Part shown: one piece after another, positions 41,291 through 49,333 of the stretch
How the letters are laid out: each line of letters opens with the position of its first letter
Position numbering within the stretch: position 1 is the first letter of the stretch
Assembly: GCF_036227125.1 (NCBI RefSeq)
Contig: NZ_CP109435.1
Span: 3,906,001-3,970,000, forward strand
DNA: 64,000 nucleotides
Direction: 5' to 3'
DNA from: Streptomyces sp. NBC_01485
GTDB taxonomy: Bacteria > Actinomycetota > Actinomycetes > Streptomycetales > Streptomycetaceae
Made by a program: the position numbers and the translations under genes
Notes under the pieces: model-generated
Database searches by the model: none
What the model saw: the letters and a program-made list of their open reading frames with translations, nothing else
Told to the model about the DNA's origin: nothing

Positions 41291-42136
41291 ATGGCGAACA
41301 AGGCGAACGCAGCAGAGATCGGTGTGATCGGCGGGTCCGGCTTCTACTCGTTCCTCGACGAGGTGACCGAGGTCCAGGTCGACACCCCCTACGGGCCGCC
41401 CAGTGATTCCCTCGTCCTCGGCGAGATCGCCGGCCGGCGGGTCGCCTTCCTGCCCCGGCACGGGCGCGGACACCATCTGCCGCCGCACCGGATCAACTAC
41501 CGGGCCAACCTGTGGGCGCTGCACTCGCTCGGGGTGCGTCAGGTGCTCGGTCCGTGCGCGGTGGGCGGTCTGCGCCCCGAGTACGGGCCCGGCACGCTGC
41601 TCGTGCCCGATCAGCTGGTCGACCGCACGAAGTCGCGGGTCGGGACGTACTTCGACGGGCTGCCGCTGCCCGATGGCACGGTGCCCAACGTGGTGCACGT
41701 GTCCCTGGCCGACCCCTACTGCCCCGCCGGACGCTCGGCGGCCCTGAAGGCGGCGCGCGGGCGGGAGTGGGACCCTGTGGACGGCGGGACGCTGGTCGTG
41801 GTCGAGGGGCCGCGGTTCTCGACCCGTGCCGAATCGCTGTGGCACCGGGCACAGGGCTGGTCCGTGGTGGGCATGACGGGACACCCCGAGGCCGCGCTCG
41901 CCCGTGAACTCGAGCTCTGCTACACCTCGTTGAACCTGGTCACCGATCTGGACGCGGGCGCCGAGAGCGGTGAGGGCGTGTCCCACGAGGAGGTCCTGCG
42001 GGTGTTCGCGGCCAACACGGACCGGCTGCGGGGTGTCCTGTTCGATGCGGTGGCCGCGCTGCCGTCGAACGGCCAACGGGACTGCCTGTGCACGAACGCG
42101 CTGGGCGGGTTGAACCCGGGGTTCGAGCTGCCTTAG
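41291..42136 (+). CDS. mtnP: S-methyl-5'-thioadenosine phosphorylase
   Basis: 281 residues of the PNP/MTAP family II: IGVIGGSGFYSF (phosphate loop), FLPRHGRGHHLPPHRINYRAN, GPCAVGGLR, FSTRAES and GMTGHPEAALARELELCY. It splits methylthioadenosine into adenine and methylthioribose-1-phosphate for methionine salvage. ATG 41291 used; an in-frame GTG lies 9 bases upstream. No clear SD; possibly short-leadered. Confidence 0.93.
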   Translation: MANKANAAEIGVIGGSGFYSFLDEVTEVQVDTPYGPPSDSLVLGEIAGRRVAFLPRHGRGHHLPPHRINYRANLWALHSLGVRQVLGPCAVGGLRPEYGPGTLLVPDQLVDRTKSRVGTYFDGLPLPDGTVPNVVHVSLADPYCPAGRSAALKAARGREWDPVDGGTLVVVEGPRFSTRAESLWHRAQGWSVVGMTGHPEAALARELELCYTSLNLVTDLDAGAESGEGVSHEEVLRVFAANTDRLRGVLFDAVAALPSNGQRDCLCTNALGGLNPGFELP

Positions 42137-42183
42137 CGGGTGATGCGGCGTGGGGGTGGGCCATGGGGCGTGGACATGGACAT

Positions 42184-42216
42184 GGGTGTGGGTGTGGGTG
42201 TGGGTGTGGGTGTGGG
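42184..42216. repeat. Hexanucleotide microsatellite (GGGTGT)5
   Basis: Five perfect GGGTGT units plus a partial one, in the 227-bp gap after mtnP. Such simple repeats in Streptomyces are prone to length change; no gene depends on it. Confidence 0.9.
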
Positions 42217-42363
42217 ATCTCTGGGGCGGTGAGGGGGCGGAACTCCTCGTTCGGGTGAGGAAGTTGTCCACAACCCGTGGGTAGTCCACCGGCTCCGGCG
42301 GGCGGCGGCGCGAAGGCTCATCGTGGTTTCGCAAACCCGTCCTTCGTCACAGGTGGTGATCCC

Positions 42364-43050
42364 ATGTCCCTTCCTCCTCCTTCCTCTCCGTTCGCCTTCC
42401 CGTCCGCGGCACACCCACTCGGCGCGGACGCTCCGGCCACGTGCGAGGTGCCGTCCTTCGCTCCCGTGCGGGTCCGCGGCGGGCGGTACCGGCTGCAACG
42501 ACTCGTACGGAGTCGACGGCGGGCCCTCGCGATCGGCCTCGCCGTCACCGCAGCCGCGCTCGTGGCGGCCGGCCCACTGGCCGGCGACCCGGCGCGCGGA
42601 CATCCGGGCGCAGGCGCGAGCGGGGGCGCCGGGGGCGGGGATTGGAGCGGAGACTCGCACGCCCGCGCGCAGACGTCGGTGGGTGCCCCGGCGCCTGCTC
42701 CTGGGGCCGTGGCGAAGGTGACGGTGCCGGTGCGCATCGCCGACGCGGCCACCGTCCGGCTGCTACAGCCCGGCGACCGGGTCGACGTCATCGCCATCGA
42801 GCAGGCGGCGTTGGGCGGCGGCGGCATGGGAGGCGTGGGCGGCACGGGTGATGTGGGCGGCGAGGCCCAAGTCGTCGCGCGTAGGGCGCTCGTGACGAAG
42901 GTGCCGCAGCCGCTGGACACTCTCGGCTCCGTCGGCGCTGTCGGTACGGCTGACGGCGGTGCGCTGGTCGTCCTCTCGGTGCCCCGGTCCACTGCGGCGC
43001 GCCTGGCGGGTGCGAGTGCGACGGCTCGGCTGGCGGTGACCCTGTGGTGA
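42364..43050 (+). CDS. SAF/RcpC-domain (CpaB-like) membrane-anchored protein
   Basis: 228 residues. A basic segment and one membrane helix (about 55-75) are followed by a Gly/Ala-rich linker, then a domain with VTVPVRIADAATVRLLQPGDRVDVIAIE and ALVTKVPQ....GALVVLSVPRSTAARLAGA, matching the RcpC/CpaB region of Flp pilus assembly proteins. No other pilus genes are here, so its role is unclear. ATG follows AGGTGGTG. About 90 bases of mostly low-complexity Gly codons interrupt the domain. Confidence 0.75.
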   Translation: MSLPPPSSPFAFPSAAHPLGADAPATCEVPSFAPVRVRGGRYRLQRLVRSRRRALAIGLAVTAAALVAAGPLAGDPARGHPGAGASGGAGGGDWSGDSHARAQTSVGAPAPAPGAVAKVTVPVRIADAATVRLLQPGDRVDVIAIEQAALGGGGMGGVGGTGDVGGEAQVVARRALVTKVPQPLDTLGSVGAVGTADGGALVVLSVPRSTAARLAGASATARLAVTLW

Positions 43051-43158
43051 AGTCAAGTCCCTCGTTCGAACTACCGGATTGGACACGGCCGCCTCGCGTT
43101 GACGTAGGTTGCGGAGCTGTTTGTTCCACAACCTGTACATGCGAGGAGTGTCCCCGAG

Positions 43159-43626
43159 GTGAGCGAAAAGAAGGCAAACGTCTGGCAGGGCTTCAAGGCC
43201 TTCCTGATGCGCGGGAACGTCGTCGATCTGGCAGTCGCGGTGGTGATCGGCGCGGCCTTCACGAACATCGTCAACTCGGTGGTGAAGGGGATCATCAACC
43301 CGCTCATCGGGGCGGTCGGCACCAAGAACCTGGACAGCTACAGCTCCTGTCTCAAGGGCCGCTGCACGGGTACGGGCGACAGCGCGACGGGGGTGCGGAT
43401 CCTGTGGGGCTCCGTCCTCGGCGCGACGCTGACGTTCGTGATCACCGCAGCGGTGGTGTACTTCCTGATGGTCCTGCCCATGTCGAAGTACCTGGCGAAG
43501 ATGGAGGCCCGCAGGAAGGCCAAGGAGGGCGCACAGGAGGTCATCGAGGTGACCGAGCTGGAGATCCTCAAGGAGATCCGCGATGCGCTCGTCGCCCAGC
43601 GGGGTTCGGGCCACAGCGAGCGGTAG
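43159..43626 (+). CDS. mscL: Large-conductance mechanosensitive channel
   Basis: 155 residues: GFKAFLMRGNVVDLAVAVVIGAAF is the MscL amphipathic helix plus TM1; VRILWGSVLGATLTFVITAAVVYF is near TM2; an Ala/Lys/Glu-rich C-terminal bundle follows. It opens under membrane tension to release solutes during hypo-osmotic shock. The periplasmic loop is longer than in E. coli and carries two Cys (SSCLKGRC), which could form a disulphide. GTG start. Confidence 0.95.
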   Translation: MSEKKANVWQGFKAFLMRGNVVDLAVAVVIGAAFTNIVNSVVKGIINPLIGAVGTKNLDSYSSCLKGRCTGTGDSATGVRILWGSVLGATLTFVITAAVVYFLMVLPMSKYLAKMEARRKAKEGAQEVIEVTELEILKEIRDALVAQRGSGHSER

Positions 43627-43654
43627 CGGCGCTGCGCACGCTGCTCAGCCGGGT

Positions 43655-43837
43655 TCAGAGGTGGTGGGGCGGCTTCTCGTCGAGGAAGCGCTTCAGGTCG
43701 GCGGCACTGTCCGCGTCGGCGGACGGCCGCTCGCCCCAGCCGCGGTCGGTGTCGTCCGAGGACTGCCGGTCCAGCGGGTCGTCGAAGACCAGCGCGGCCT
43801 TCGGCTCACCTGGGTCGGGGGCGGAGGAGGTGCTCAT
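43655..43837 (-). CDS. Small acidic conserved-type protein, function unknown
   Basis: 60 residues, MSTSSAPDPGEPKAALVFDD then ...ADLKRFLDEKPPHHL. Codon use and the GGAGGC before the ATG suggest a real gene. It converges on mscL 28 bases away. No family recognised. A longer frame to 44014 runs through a repeat and is less likely. Confidence 0.65.
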   Translation of the reverse strand: MSTSSAPDPGEPKAALVFDDPLDRQSSDDTDRGWGERPSADADSAADLKRFLDEKPPHHL

Positions 43838-43910
43838 GCCTCCAGAGTACGGCCCCGACGGCAGCCCAGGTGAGGCCCGGAGCAGCGGCCACGCACCGAG
43901 CGGGCCTGCG

Positions 43911-43955
43911 GATTCCGCAGGATCCGCAGGATCCGCAGGATCCGCAGGATCCGCA
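43911..43955. repeat. 9-bp tandem repeat (GATCCGCAG)
   Basis: Three perfect GATCCGCAG units from 43921, flanked by one near-perfect unit on each side, in the gap between the small gene and ltrA. They could pair with each other only weakly; function unknown. Confidence 0.85.
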
Positions 43956-43992
43956 CAAGATTTTCCGCCGGTTGTCTGCTGTGCTGGGAGCC

Positions 43993-45291
43993 ATGACGTC
44001 CAGTCCGACTCCACCGGCCTCCTCCCCCTCGGGACCCCCCGCCTCGACCTCAGCCCCCGGCCCCGCCCCGACTCATGCGAAGCCGCTGCGCAGCCTCACC
44101 GCGCGCGGGCGGGGCGAGGCGCACCGGGTCGCCTCGCCCCTCGAGCTGCTCTTCGACCTGTGCTTCGTCGTGGCCATCGCCCAGGGGGGCGTCCAACTGG
44201 TGCACGCCGTGGCGGAGTCCCACGCGGGCGAGGGAATCCTCAACTACGCGATGGTCTTCTTCGCCATCTGGTGGGCCTGGATGAACTTCAGTTGGTTCGC
44301 CTCGGCCTACGACAACGACAACGTGCTGTACCGGATCGTTACGCTGGTGCAGATCGCTGGCGTTCTGGTGCTGGCGGCGGGCATCTCGCGGGCGTTCGAG
44401 GACCACGAGTTCGTGGCCGTCTGGTTGGGCTACGCGATCATGAGGTTCGCGTTGAGCTCGCAGTGGCTGCGGGTCGCGTGGTCGGCCGAAGGCCCGGAGC
44501 GGGCGATGGCGCTGCGGTACGCAGGCGGAGTGCTGCTCTGCCAGGTCGGCTGGCTGGGGCTGCTGATCCTGCCCGAGGGGGGCCGGACGTGGCTGTTCCT
44601 GGTGATGGCACTGCTGGAGTTGTGCGTACCGCTCTACGCGGAGAAGGACCACCCGACGTCCTGGCATCCGCATCACATCTCGGAGCGGTACGGGCTGTTC
44701 ACGATCATCGTGCTGGGCGAGACGATCGCCGCGGCCACGGTCGCCGTGAAGTCGGGGATCGACGAGAACGACGCGCTGGGCGAGTTGCTGCCCATCGCGG
44801 TGGGGGGCCTGTTGATCGTCTTCGCCGCCTGGTGGATCTACTTCGTGGTGCCCATCCATGGGTATCTACGCTCCAGCAAGCAGGCGTTTCTGTGGGGCTA
44901 CGGGCACTATTTCGTCTTCGCCTCGGCCGCCGCGATCGGCGCGGGCCTGGAGGTGGCGGTCGAGCAGGCGGTCGGCAAGGCCCACCTCTCCGCGGCGGCC
45001 GCGGCGGCGGCCTTCACCCTGCCGACGGCCCTGTACCTGCTGGCGGTCTGGGCGTTGCACGCCCGCCACTTCAAGGCGGGCCTGGCCCAGCAGCTGGTGC
45101 TTCCCGTAACCGCGCTGCTGGTGATCTGCTGCACGTTCCTGGGCGAGTGGGCGGTCCTCGCAGCCGGCCTGGTGACCGCGCTGGCGGTGGCGACCGGGGT
45201 GACCCTGACGGCGCGCACGGCCGCGAGGGAGTCGCAAGAGGCGCGGGAGGTCCGGGAGCACGCGGAGCGCGATTCGAGCGCGGCGGTGTGA
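43993..45291 (+). CDS. ltrA: Low-temperature-requirement protein A family membrane protein
   Basis: 432 residues. After a Pro/Ser-rich N-terminus, 12 helices begin with the LtrA signature ASPLELLFDLCFVVAIAQ. Also seen are WWAWMNFSWFASAYDNDN, HHISERYGLFTIIVLGET and WWIYFVVP. LtrA was named from a Listeria cold-growth mutant; its biochemical role is unknown. ATG 43993 chosen; GTG 43981 is in frame. The last bases overlap a possible GTG of the next gene. Confidence 0.92.
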   Translation: MTSSPTPPASSPSGPPASTSAPGPAPTHAKPLRSLTARGRGEAHRVASPLELLFDLCFVVAIAQGGVQLVHAVAESHAGEGILNYAMVFFAIWWAWMNFSWFASAYDNDNVLYRIVTLVQIAGVLVLAAGISRAFEDHEFVAVWLGYAIMRFALSSQWLRVAWSAEGPERAMALRYAGGVLLCQVGWLGLLILPEGGRTWLFLVMALLELCVPLYAEKDHPTSWHPHHISERYGLFTIIVLGETIAAATVAVKSGIDENDALGELLPIAVGGLLIVFAAWWIYFVVPIHGYLRSSKQAFLWGYGHYFVFASAAAIGAGLEVAVEQAVGKAHLSAAAAAAAFTLPTALYLLAVWALHARHFKAGLAQQLVLPVTALLVICCTFLGEWAVLAAGLVTALAVATGVTLTARTAARESQEAREVREHAERDSSAAV

Positions 45292-45341
45292 CCCTGCGCG
45301 ACACCACCGCACACGGCGCGGGCTGGGCGAGACTGGCTCCC

Positions 45342-46370
45342 ATGACAGTTGACGCTCTGACGGACGTCGCCGGCGTACGCGTGGGCCATGCCACGCGCAC
45401 CGGCGACGGTTGGCTCACCGGCACCACGGTCGTCCTCGCGCCGGACGGCGGCGCCGTGGCCGCCGTGGACGTGCGCGGCGGCGGTCCCGGCACGAAGGAG
45501 ACCGACGCCCTGGATCCACGCAACGTGGTGCAGCGGGTCGAGGCGATCGTGCTGACCGGGGGCAGCGCCTACGGGCTGGACGCGGCGTCCGGGGTGATGA
45601 CCTGGTTGGAGGAGCAGGGGCGTGGGGTGCGGGTGGGTCCCGACCCACTGCACGTCGTGCCGGTGGTGCCCGCCGCCTGCGTCTTCGACCTGGGCCGGGG
45701 CGGCGACTTCCGGGCCCGCCCGGACGCGGCCACCGGCCGGGCGGCGGTCGAGGCGGCCGCGGCGAGCGAGCCCGGCGCGCCGGTACGGGAAGGGTGCGTG
45801 GGCGCCGGGACGGGCGCGGCGGTCGGCCCGATGAAGGGCGGGGTCGGCACCGCCGCCGTCGTACTCGACTCGGGGATCACGGTGGCCGCGCTGGTGGTGG
45901 CCAACGCCGTGGGATCGGTGCTCGATCCGGAAACCGGGGTGCTGTACGGGGAGTTGTTCCAGGGGCGCGTGACGTATCCGAAGGCGCAGGTGCACGAGGC
46001 CGCGCGCCGGCGGCTCGCCGAGAGCGCGGTGAAGAACGCGCCTCCCATGCTCAACACCACGCTCGCGGTGGTCGCCACCGACGCGGACCTGTCGAAGGCG
46101 CAGGCGCAGAAGCTCGCGGGCACGGCGCACGACGGGATCGCGCGCGCCGTACGGCCGGTCCACCTGCTCAACGACGGGGACACGGTCTTCTCACTGGCGA
46201 CGGGCGTCCGCCCGCTCGACCCCGACCACCCTCTCGCCCTGAACGACATCCTCGCGGCAGGCGCGGACGTGGTGACGCGCGCGATCGTACGAGCCGTCCG
46301 CGCCGCCGAGCCGGTGGACGGCCCGGGCGGCCTGTGGCCGTCGTACGAGGAGTTGTACGGGGGCCGGTGA
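45342..46370 (+). CDS. P1 family self-processing peptidase (DmpA/NylC type)
   Basis: 342 residues. DVAGVRVGHATR start, GGGPGTKETDALDP, VLTGGSAYGLDAASGVM and the processing segment PMLNTTLAVVATD. Family members cleave themselves ahead of a Ser/Thr that becomes the nucleophile; Asn238-Thr239 here matches the Asn-Thr junction of nylon-oligomer hydrolase NylC. Substrates are probably N-terminal peptides or amides. ATG 45342 is used as homology begins there; GTG 45288 overlapping the ltrA stop is the alternative. Confidence 0.88.
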   Translation: MTVDALTDVAGVRVGHATRTGDGWLTGTTVVLAPDGGAVAAVDVRGGGPGTKETDALDPRNVVQRVEAIVLTGGSAYGLDAASGVMTWLEEQGRGVRVGPDPLHVVPVVPAACVFDLGRGGDFRARPDAATGRAAVEAAAASEPGAPVREGCVGAGTGAAVGPMKGGVGTAAVVLDSGITVAALVVANAVGSVLDPETGVLYGELFQGRVTYPKAQVHEAARRRLAESAVKNAPPMLNTTLAVVATDADLSKAQAQKLAGTAHDGIARAVRPVHLLNDGDTVFSLATGVRPLDPDHPLALNDILAAGADVVTRAIVRAVRAAEPVDGPGGLWPSYEELYGGR

Positions 46371-46598
46371 CGCGCCCCGGGCCGCGGCGAGAGAGTGCGC
46401 CGGGAGCGACGCGGTCCGGAAGCAGCATGGTTCAGGGACGGCACGAGCCGGGAACGACCCGCGCTGGAAGGGGGATTGTCCCGGTTCTGTCACGTGATGG
46501 TGTCAACGGCGGTCGGGGGGAACCCGACCGGCCGTCGGGTCCCTCCTTCTCCACGTACCGGAGCGGATCACTCACATCACACGAAGCTGGAGCAGCCC

Positions 46599-47822
46599 GT
46601 GACAACGGCGGACATAGCAGCGCGGCGCGCACTGGGAGCCTGTGCCGTCCTGGTGGTCGGCGCCCTGACCCTGACCGCTTGCGGGGGCAGCGCCAACGCC
46701 AAGGACGGCGACGCCAAGGGCGGCAAGAGCAGCACCGCCAAGACGTCCACTGCGGAGATCGTCATCTCGGCGAAGGACGGGTCGACGGGTGCGTCGATCA
46801 ACGCGACCGGCGTGAAGGTGAGTGACGGCCGGCTCACCGAGGTGAAGATGACGGTGGCCGGGTCGGGGCAGGCCGTCGAGGGCTCCCTGTCGGCCGACGG
46901 CAGCGACTGGAAGCCGAAGGAGCAGCTGGAGCGCGGGACGAAGTACCAGATATCGGCGACCGCGAAGGACGCGAGCGGTAAGACCGCCGCCGCCAACTCC
47001 ATCTTCACCACAGTCGCTTCGGCCAACAGCTTCATAGGGACGTACACGCCGGACAACGGCACGACGGTCGGCGTCGGGATGCCGGTGTCGTTCACGTTCG
47101 ACAAGGCGATCGGCGACAAGAAGGCCGTGCAGTCGCACATCACGGTCACCTCCAGCAGTGGCCAGCAGGTGGTCGGGCACTGGTTCGGGGCGCAGCGGCT
47201 CGACTTCCGGCCCGAGGAGTACTGGAAGGCCGGCTCCAAGGTCACGATGAAGATCGACCTGGACGGCGTCGAGGGCACGAACGGCGTCTACGGGGTGCAG
47301 AAGAAGACGGTCGCCTTCGCCGTCGGGCGGTCGCAGGTGTCCACGGTTGACGTGAACGCCCAGACCATGACGGTGGTGCGGGACGGGCAGACCCTGAAGT
47401 CGGTTCCGATCTCGTCGGGCAGCCCGGAGCACACCACGTACAACGGGCAGATGGTGATCTCCGAGAAGTTCACGCAGACCCGCATGGACAGCCGGACGGT
47501 CAACCTGGGCGGCGAGTACGACATCCCGGACGTGCCGCACGCGATGCGGCTGACGCAGTCCGGCACCTTCATCCACGGCAACTACTGGTACAACAAAGGT
47601 AATCCGCCCTTTGGCCGCACCGGGACCAGTCACGGCTGTGTCGGACTCGCGGACGTGCAGGGCGCGCAGGGTGACACGCCCGCCAAGTGGTTCTACGACG
47701 AGTCGCTGATCGGGGATGTCGTGGTCGTCAAGAACTCCCCGGACAAGACGGTGGCCCCGGACAACGGGCTGAACGGCTGGAACATGCCATGGGCCGAGTG
47801 GACCGCCGGAAGCGCGGCCTGA
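46599..47822 (+). CDS. L,D-transpeptidase lipoprotein (Ig-like domains plus YkuD)
   Basis: 407 residues. A signal peptide with lipobox LTAC|G (about residue 27) is followed by a Lys/Ser linker, two Ig-like domains and a C-terminal YkuD domain with HGNYWYN and the catalytic SHGCVGLAD. It forms 3-3 cross-links in peptidoglycan on the outer surface, a reaction insensitive to most penicillins. GTG start with GGAG 6 bases upstream. The domain order is the LdtMt2 arrangement of actinobacteria. Downstream terminator at 47876. Confidence 0.94.
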   Translation: MTTADIAARRALGACAVLVVGALTLTACGGSANAKDGDAKGGKSSTAKTSTAEIVISAKDGSTGASINATGVKVSDGRLTEVKMTVAGSGQAVEGSLSADGSDWKPKEQLERGTKYQISATAKDASGKTAAANSIFTTVASANSFIGTYTPDNGTTVGVGMPVSFTFDKAIGDKKAVQSHITVTSSSGQQVVGHWFGAQRLDFRPEEYWKAGSKVTMKIDLDGVEGTNGVYGVQKKTVAFAVGRSQVSTVDVNAQTMTVVRDGQTLKSVPISSGSPEHTTYNGQMVISEKFTQTRMDSRTVNLGGEYDIPDVPHAMRLTQSGTFIHGNYWYNKGNPPFGRTGTSHGCVGLADVQGAQGDTPAKWFYDESLIGDVVVVKNSPDKTVAPDNGLNGWNMPWAEWTAGSAA

Positions 47823-47875
47823 GCAACGCGGGTGCCGGAAACGGCGTCTGACCCGCGGTTTCTGACAGGTCGCCG

Positions 47876-47904
47876 GGCCGTGCGGGAACTTTTCGCACGG
47901 CCCT
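47876..47904 (+). terminator. Terminator after the L,D-transpeptidase gene
   Basis: GGGCCGTGCG and CGCACGGCCC form a perfect 10-bp stem with a 9-base loop, 53 bases past the stop, followed by TCGCGTTTTC. Confidence 0.8.
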
Positions 47905-48008
47905 CGCGTTTTCTCGGCATACGTTTTCTCGGTTCCCGGACATGATGTCCGGCCGAGGGGCTACGGTATGCACCCACAAGGTGACATGCAGCAACGCCGG
48001 GAGAAACC

Positions 48009-48755
48009 TTGAGCGTTCCGTACGAGACGACAGCGTACGAACCAGCCGAGTCGCCCGAGTCTCCGGAGGAGCATCTCGCGCGGCTGCTCGGTCGCGCCCT
48101 GAACTCGTTCGAACTGCCCGACGAAGCCCTGCGGCGGCTCGAGTTCGCACTGGCCCACGACAGTTCCCTGCACTCCGCGCACCACAGCGCGGGCCTGCAC
48201 CGGGAGACCTACCGGCACACCTGGCTGCTGGCCGACGGCTACGCGCTCACGCTGTGGGAGCTCGTGCACAACACCGCGCCGGGCAGCGAGCCGCAGCACG
48301 AGGTGTACGTCGACGAGGAGGAGCTGCGAGCGGCCACGTCCCGGCTGCCGCTGCCGTCGGACGCCGCGGACTTCGAACTGCCGGTGCTGGTGCACCTGTC
48401 GCCGGTCCCCGCACCCCGGCATGTGTACGTGCCGGACGACTCGGCGGACCACGCGCGCCGGCTGCTGCGCCGCGCGGAGAACGCCGACGGGCCCGGCGCG
48501 GAGACGGCCGCGCTGCTGAAGTCGGCGTTCGCGCATCAGATCACCCAGGCCTTCGGCCGTCCCTGCCGCGCGGGCCGTATCGGCCTGGGCTATTCGCTGT
48601 ACGAGCACGCGTTCCTGCTGCTTGACGGCCAGGAGGTCTCCCTGTGGGAGGTCGAGCACACGGCGACACCCGACGGGCGGCACATGTGCGAGGTGTATCC
48701 GTCCGAGACGGCGGCCCGGGACGCGATGGAGCGCCGGGCGGCGCAGGTCTCCTGA
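48009..48755 (+). CDS. DUF6227 family protein
   Basis: 248 residues, no membrane segment. Two similar halves each contain a WLL/LLDG...LWE(L/V)EH(N/T)...P.....EVY block (residues 75-100 and 205-230), so the protein is an internal duplication. I recognise it as a Streptomyces family of unknown function. TTG start behind GGGAGAAA. Stands alone between two terminator-bounded units. Confidence 0.82.
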   Translation: MSVPYETTAYEPAESPESPEEHLARLLGRALNSFELPDEALRRLEFALAHDSSLHSAHHSAGLHRETYRHTWLLADGYALTLWELVHNTAPGSEPQHEVYVDEEELRAATSRLPLPSDAADFELPVLVHLSPVPAPRHVYVPDDSADHARRLLRRAENADGPGAETAALLKSAFAHQITQAFGRPCRAGRIGLGYSLYEHAFLLLDGQEVSLWEVEHTATPDGRHMCEVYPSETAARDAMERRAAQVS

Positions 48756-48787
48756 GGGGCGGCCCTCCGTGCTGGACGCCGCGCGGG

Positions 48788-49075
48788 TCAGTGGCCGCCG
48801 TCGAGTTGCCGTACGAGGCCCGCGAAGGCGGCTTTCTCGGCGGGGGTCAGTTCGACTGCCTCCAGGTGGGGGCCGGTCTGACGTTGGCACGGGAGAGCCG
48901 ACAGAGCGGGCTGAGTCGGCAGGACGGGGCGGGTGGGGCGTGCCGGGTGGGGTGCGGCGGCGGAGCGGATGCGGATGCGGCGCAGGACCCGGGTCAGGAC
49001 GAGCAGCCAGGCGACGGACGCCACGGCGAGGACGGTCAGGGCCGTCAGCTGAGTGGGCGTGAGATGCACGGGCAT
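48788..49075 (-). CDS. Small single-pass membrane protein, function unknown
   Basis: 95 residues: MPVHLTPTQLTALTVLAVAS and VAWLLVLTRVLRRIRIR form one helix with a basic cytoplasmic edge; the rest is Pro/Ala-rich and ends VELTPAEKAAFAGLVRQLDGGH. ATG with GGGCGG upstream. It converges on the DUF6227 gene. Confidence 0.65.
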   Translation of the reverse strand: MPVHLTPTQLTALTVLAVASVAWLLVLTRVLRRIRIRSAAAPHPARPTRPVLPTQPALSALPCQRQTGPHLEAVELTPAEKAAFAGLVRQLDGGH

Positions 49076-49091
49076 ACCGCCCAGTACACAC

Positions 49092-49121
49092 CACGGTCCG
49101 GGACTTTGGCCCCGGACCGTG
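49092..49121. terminator. 11-bp hairpin upstream of the small membrane protein gene
   Basis: CACGGTCCGGG and CCCGGACCGTG pair perfectly around ACTTTGGC. It may end transcription from the PTS gene 210 bases away, or act in the leader of the small gene that starts 17 bases further on. Confidence 0.5.
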
Positions 49122-49333
49122 ACGTATCTCGCAGGCCACGCAGATCGCGTGAAAGGCCTTTTCAGCGCGGAGAGTTGTGAATCACCGCAGATATTCGTAG
49201 AAAACCGAAGGAACCCATAGTAAGTCGCATCAACCTGTAGGAAACCGTAGAAAAACTTAGAGGTCTGCAGGAACCCTGCAACAGTTCGCCGAAGCCCGAC
49301 GCCTGAAGCCCGAACCCGGAACCCCGAAGCGCG
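49122..49333. other. AT-richer intergenic stretch after the PTS gene
   Basis: About 210 bp without a gene. On the minus strand it has two GGTTTYCTAC copies (near 49197 and 49239) and several short A/T runs, unusual here. It could carry the promoter of the small membrane protein gene; no clear -10/-35 pair is evident. Confidence 0.4.

Noticed and set aside
42140..42240. Pro/Thr repeat peptide encoded by the GGGTGT microsatellite
   Set aside because: Only a translation of a simple repeat with no ribosome site or conserved flanks.
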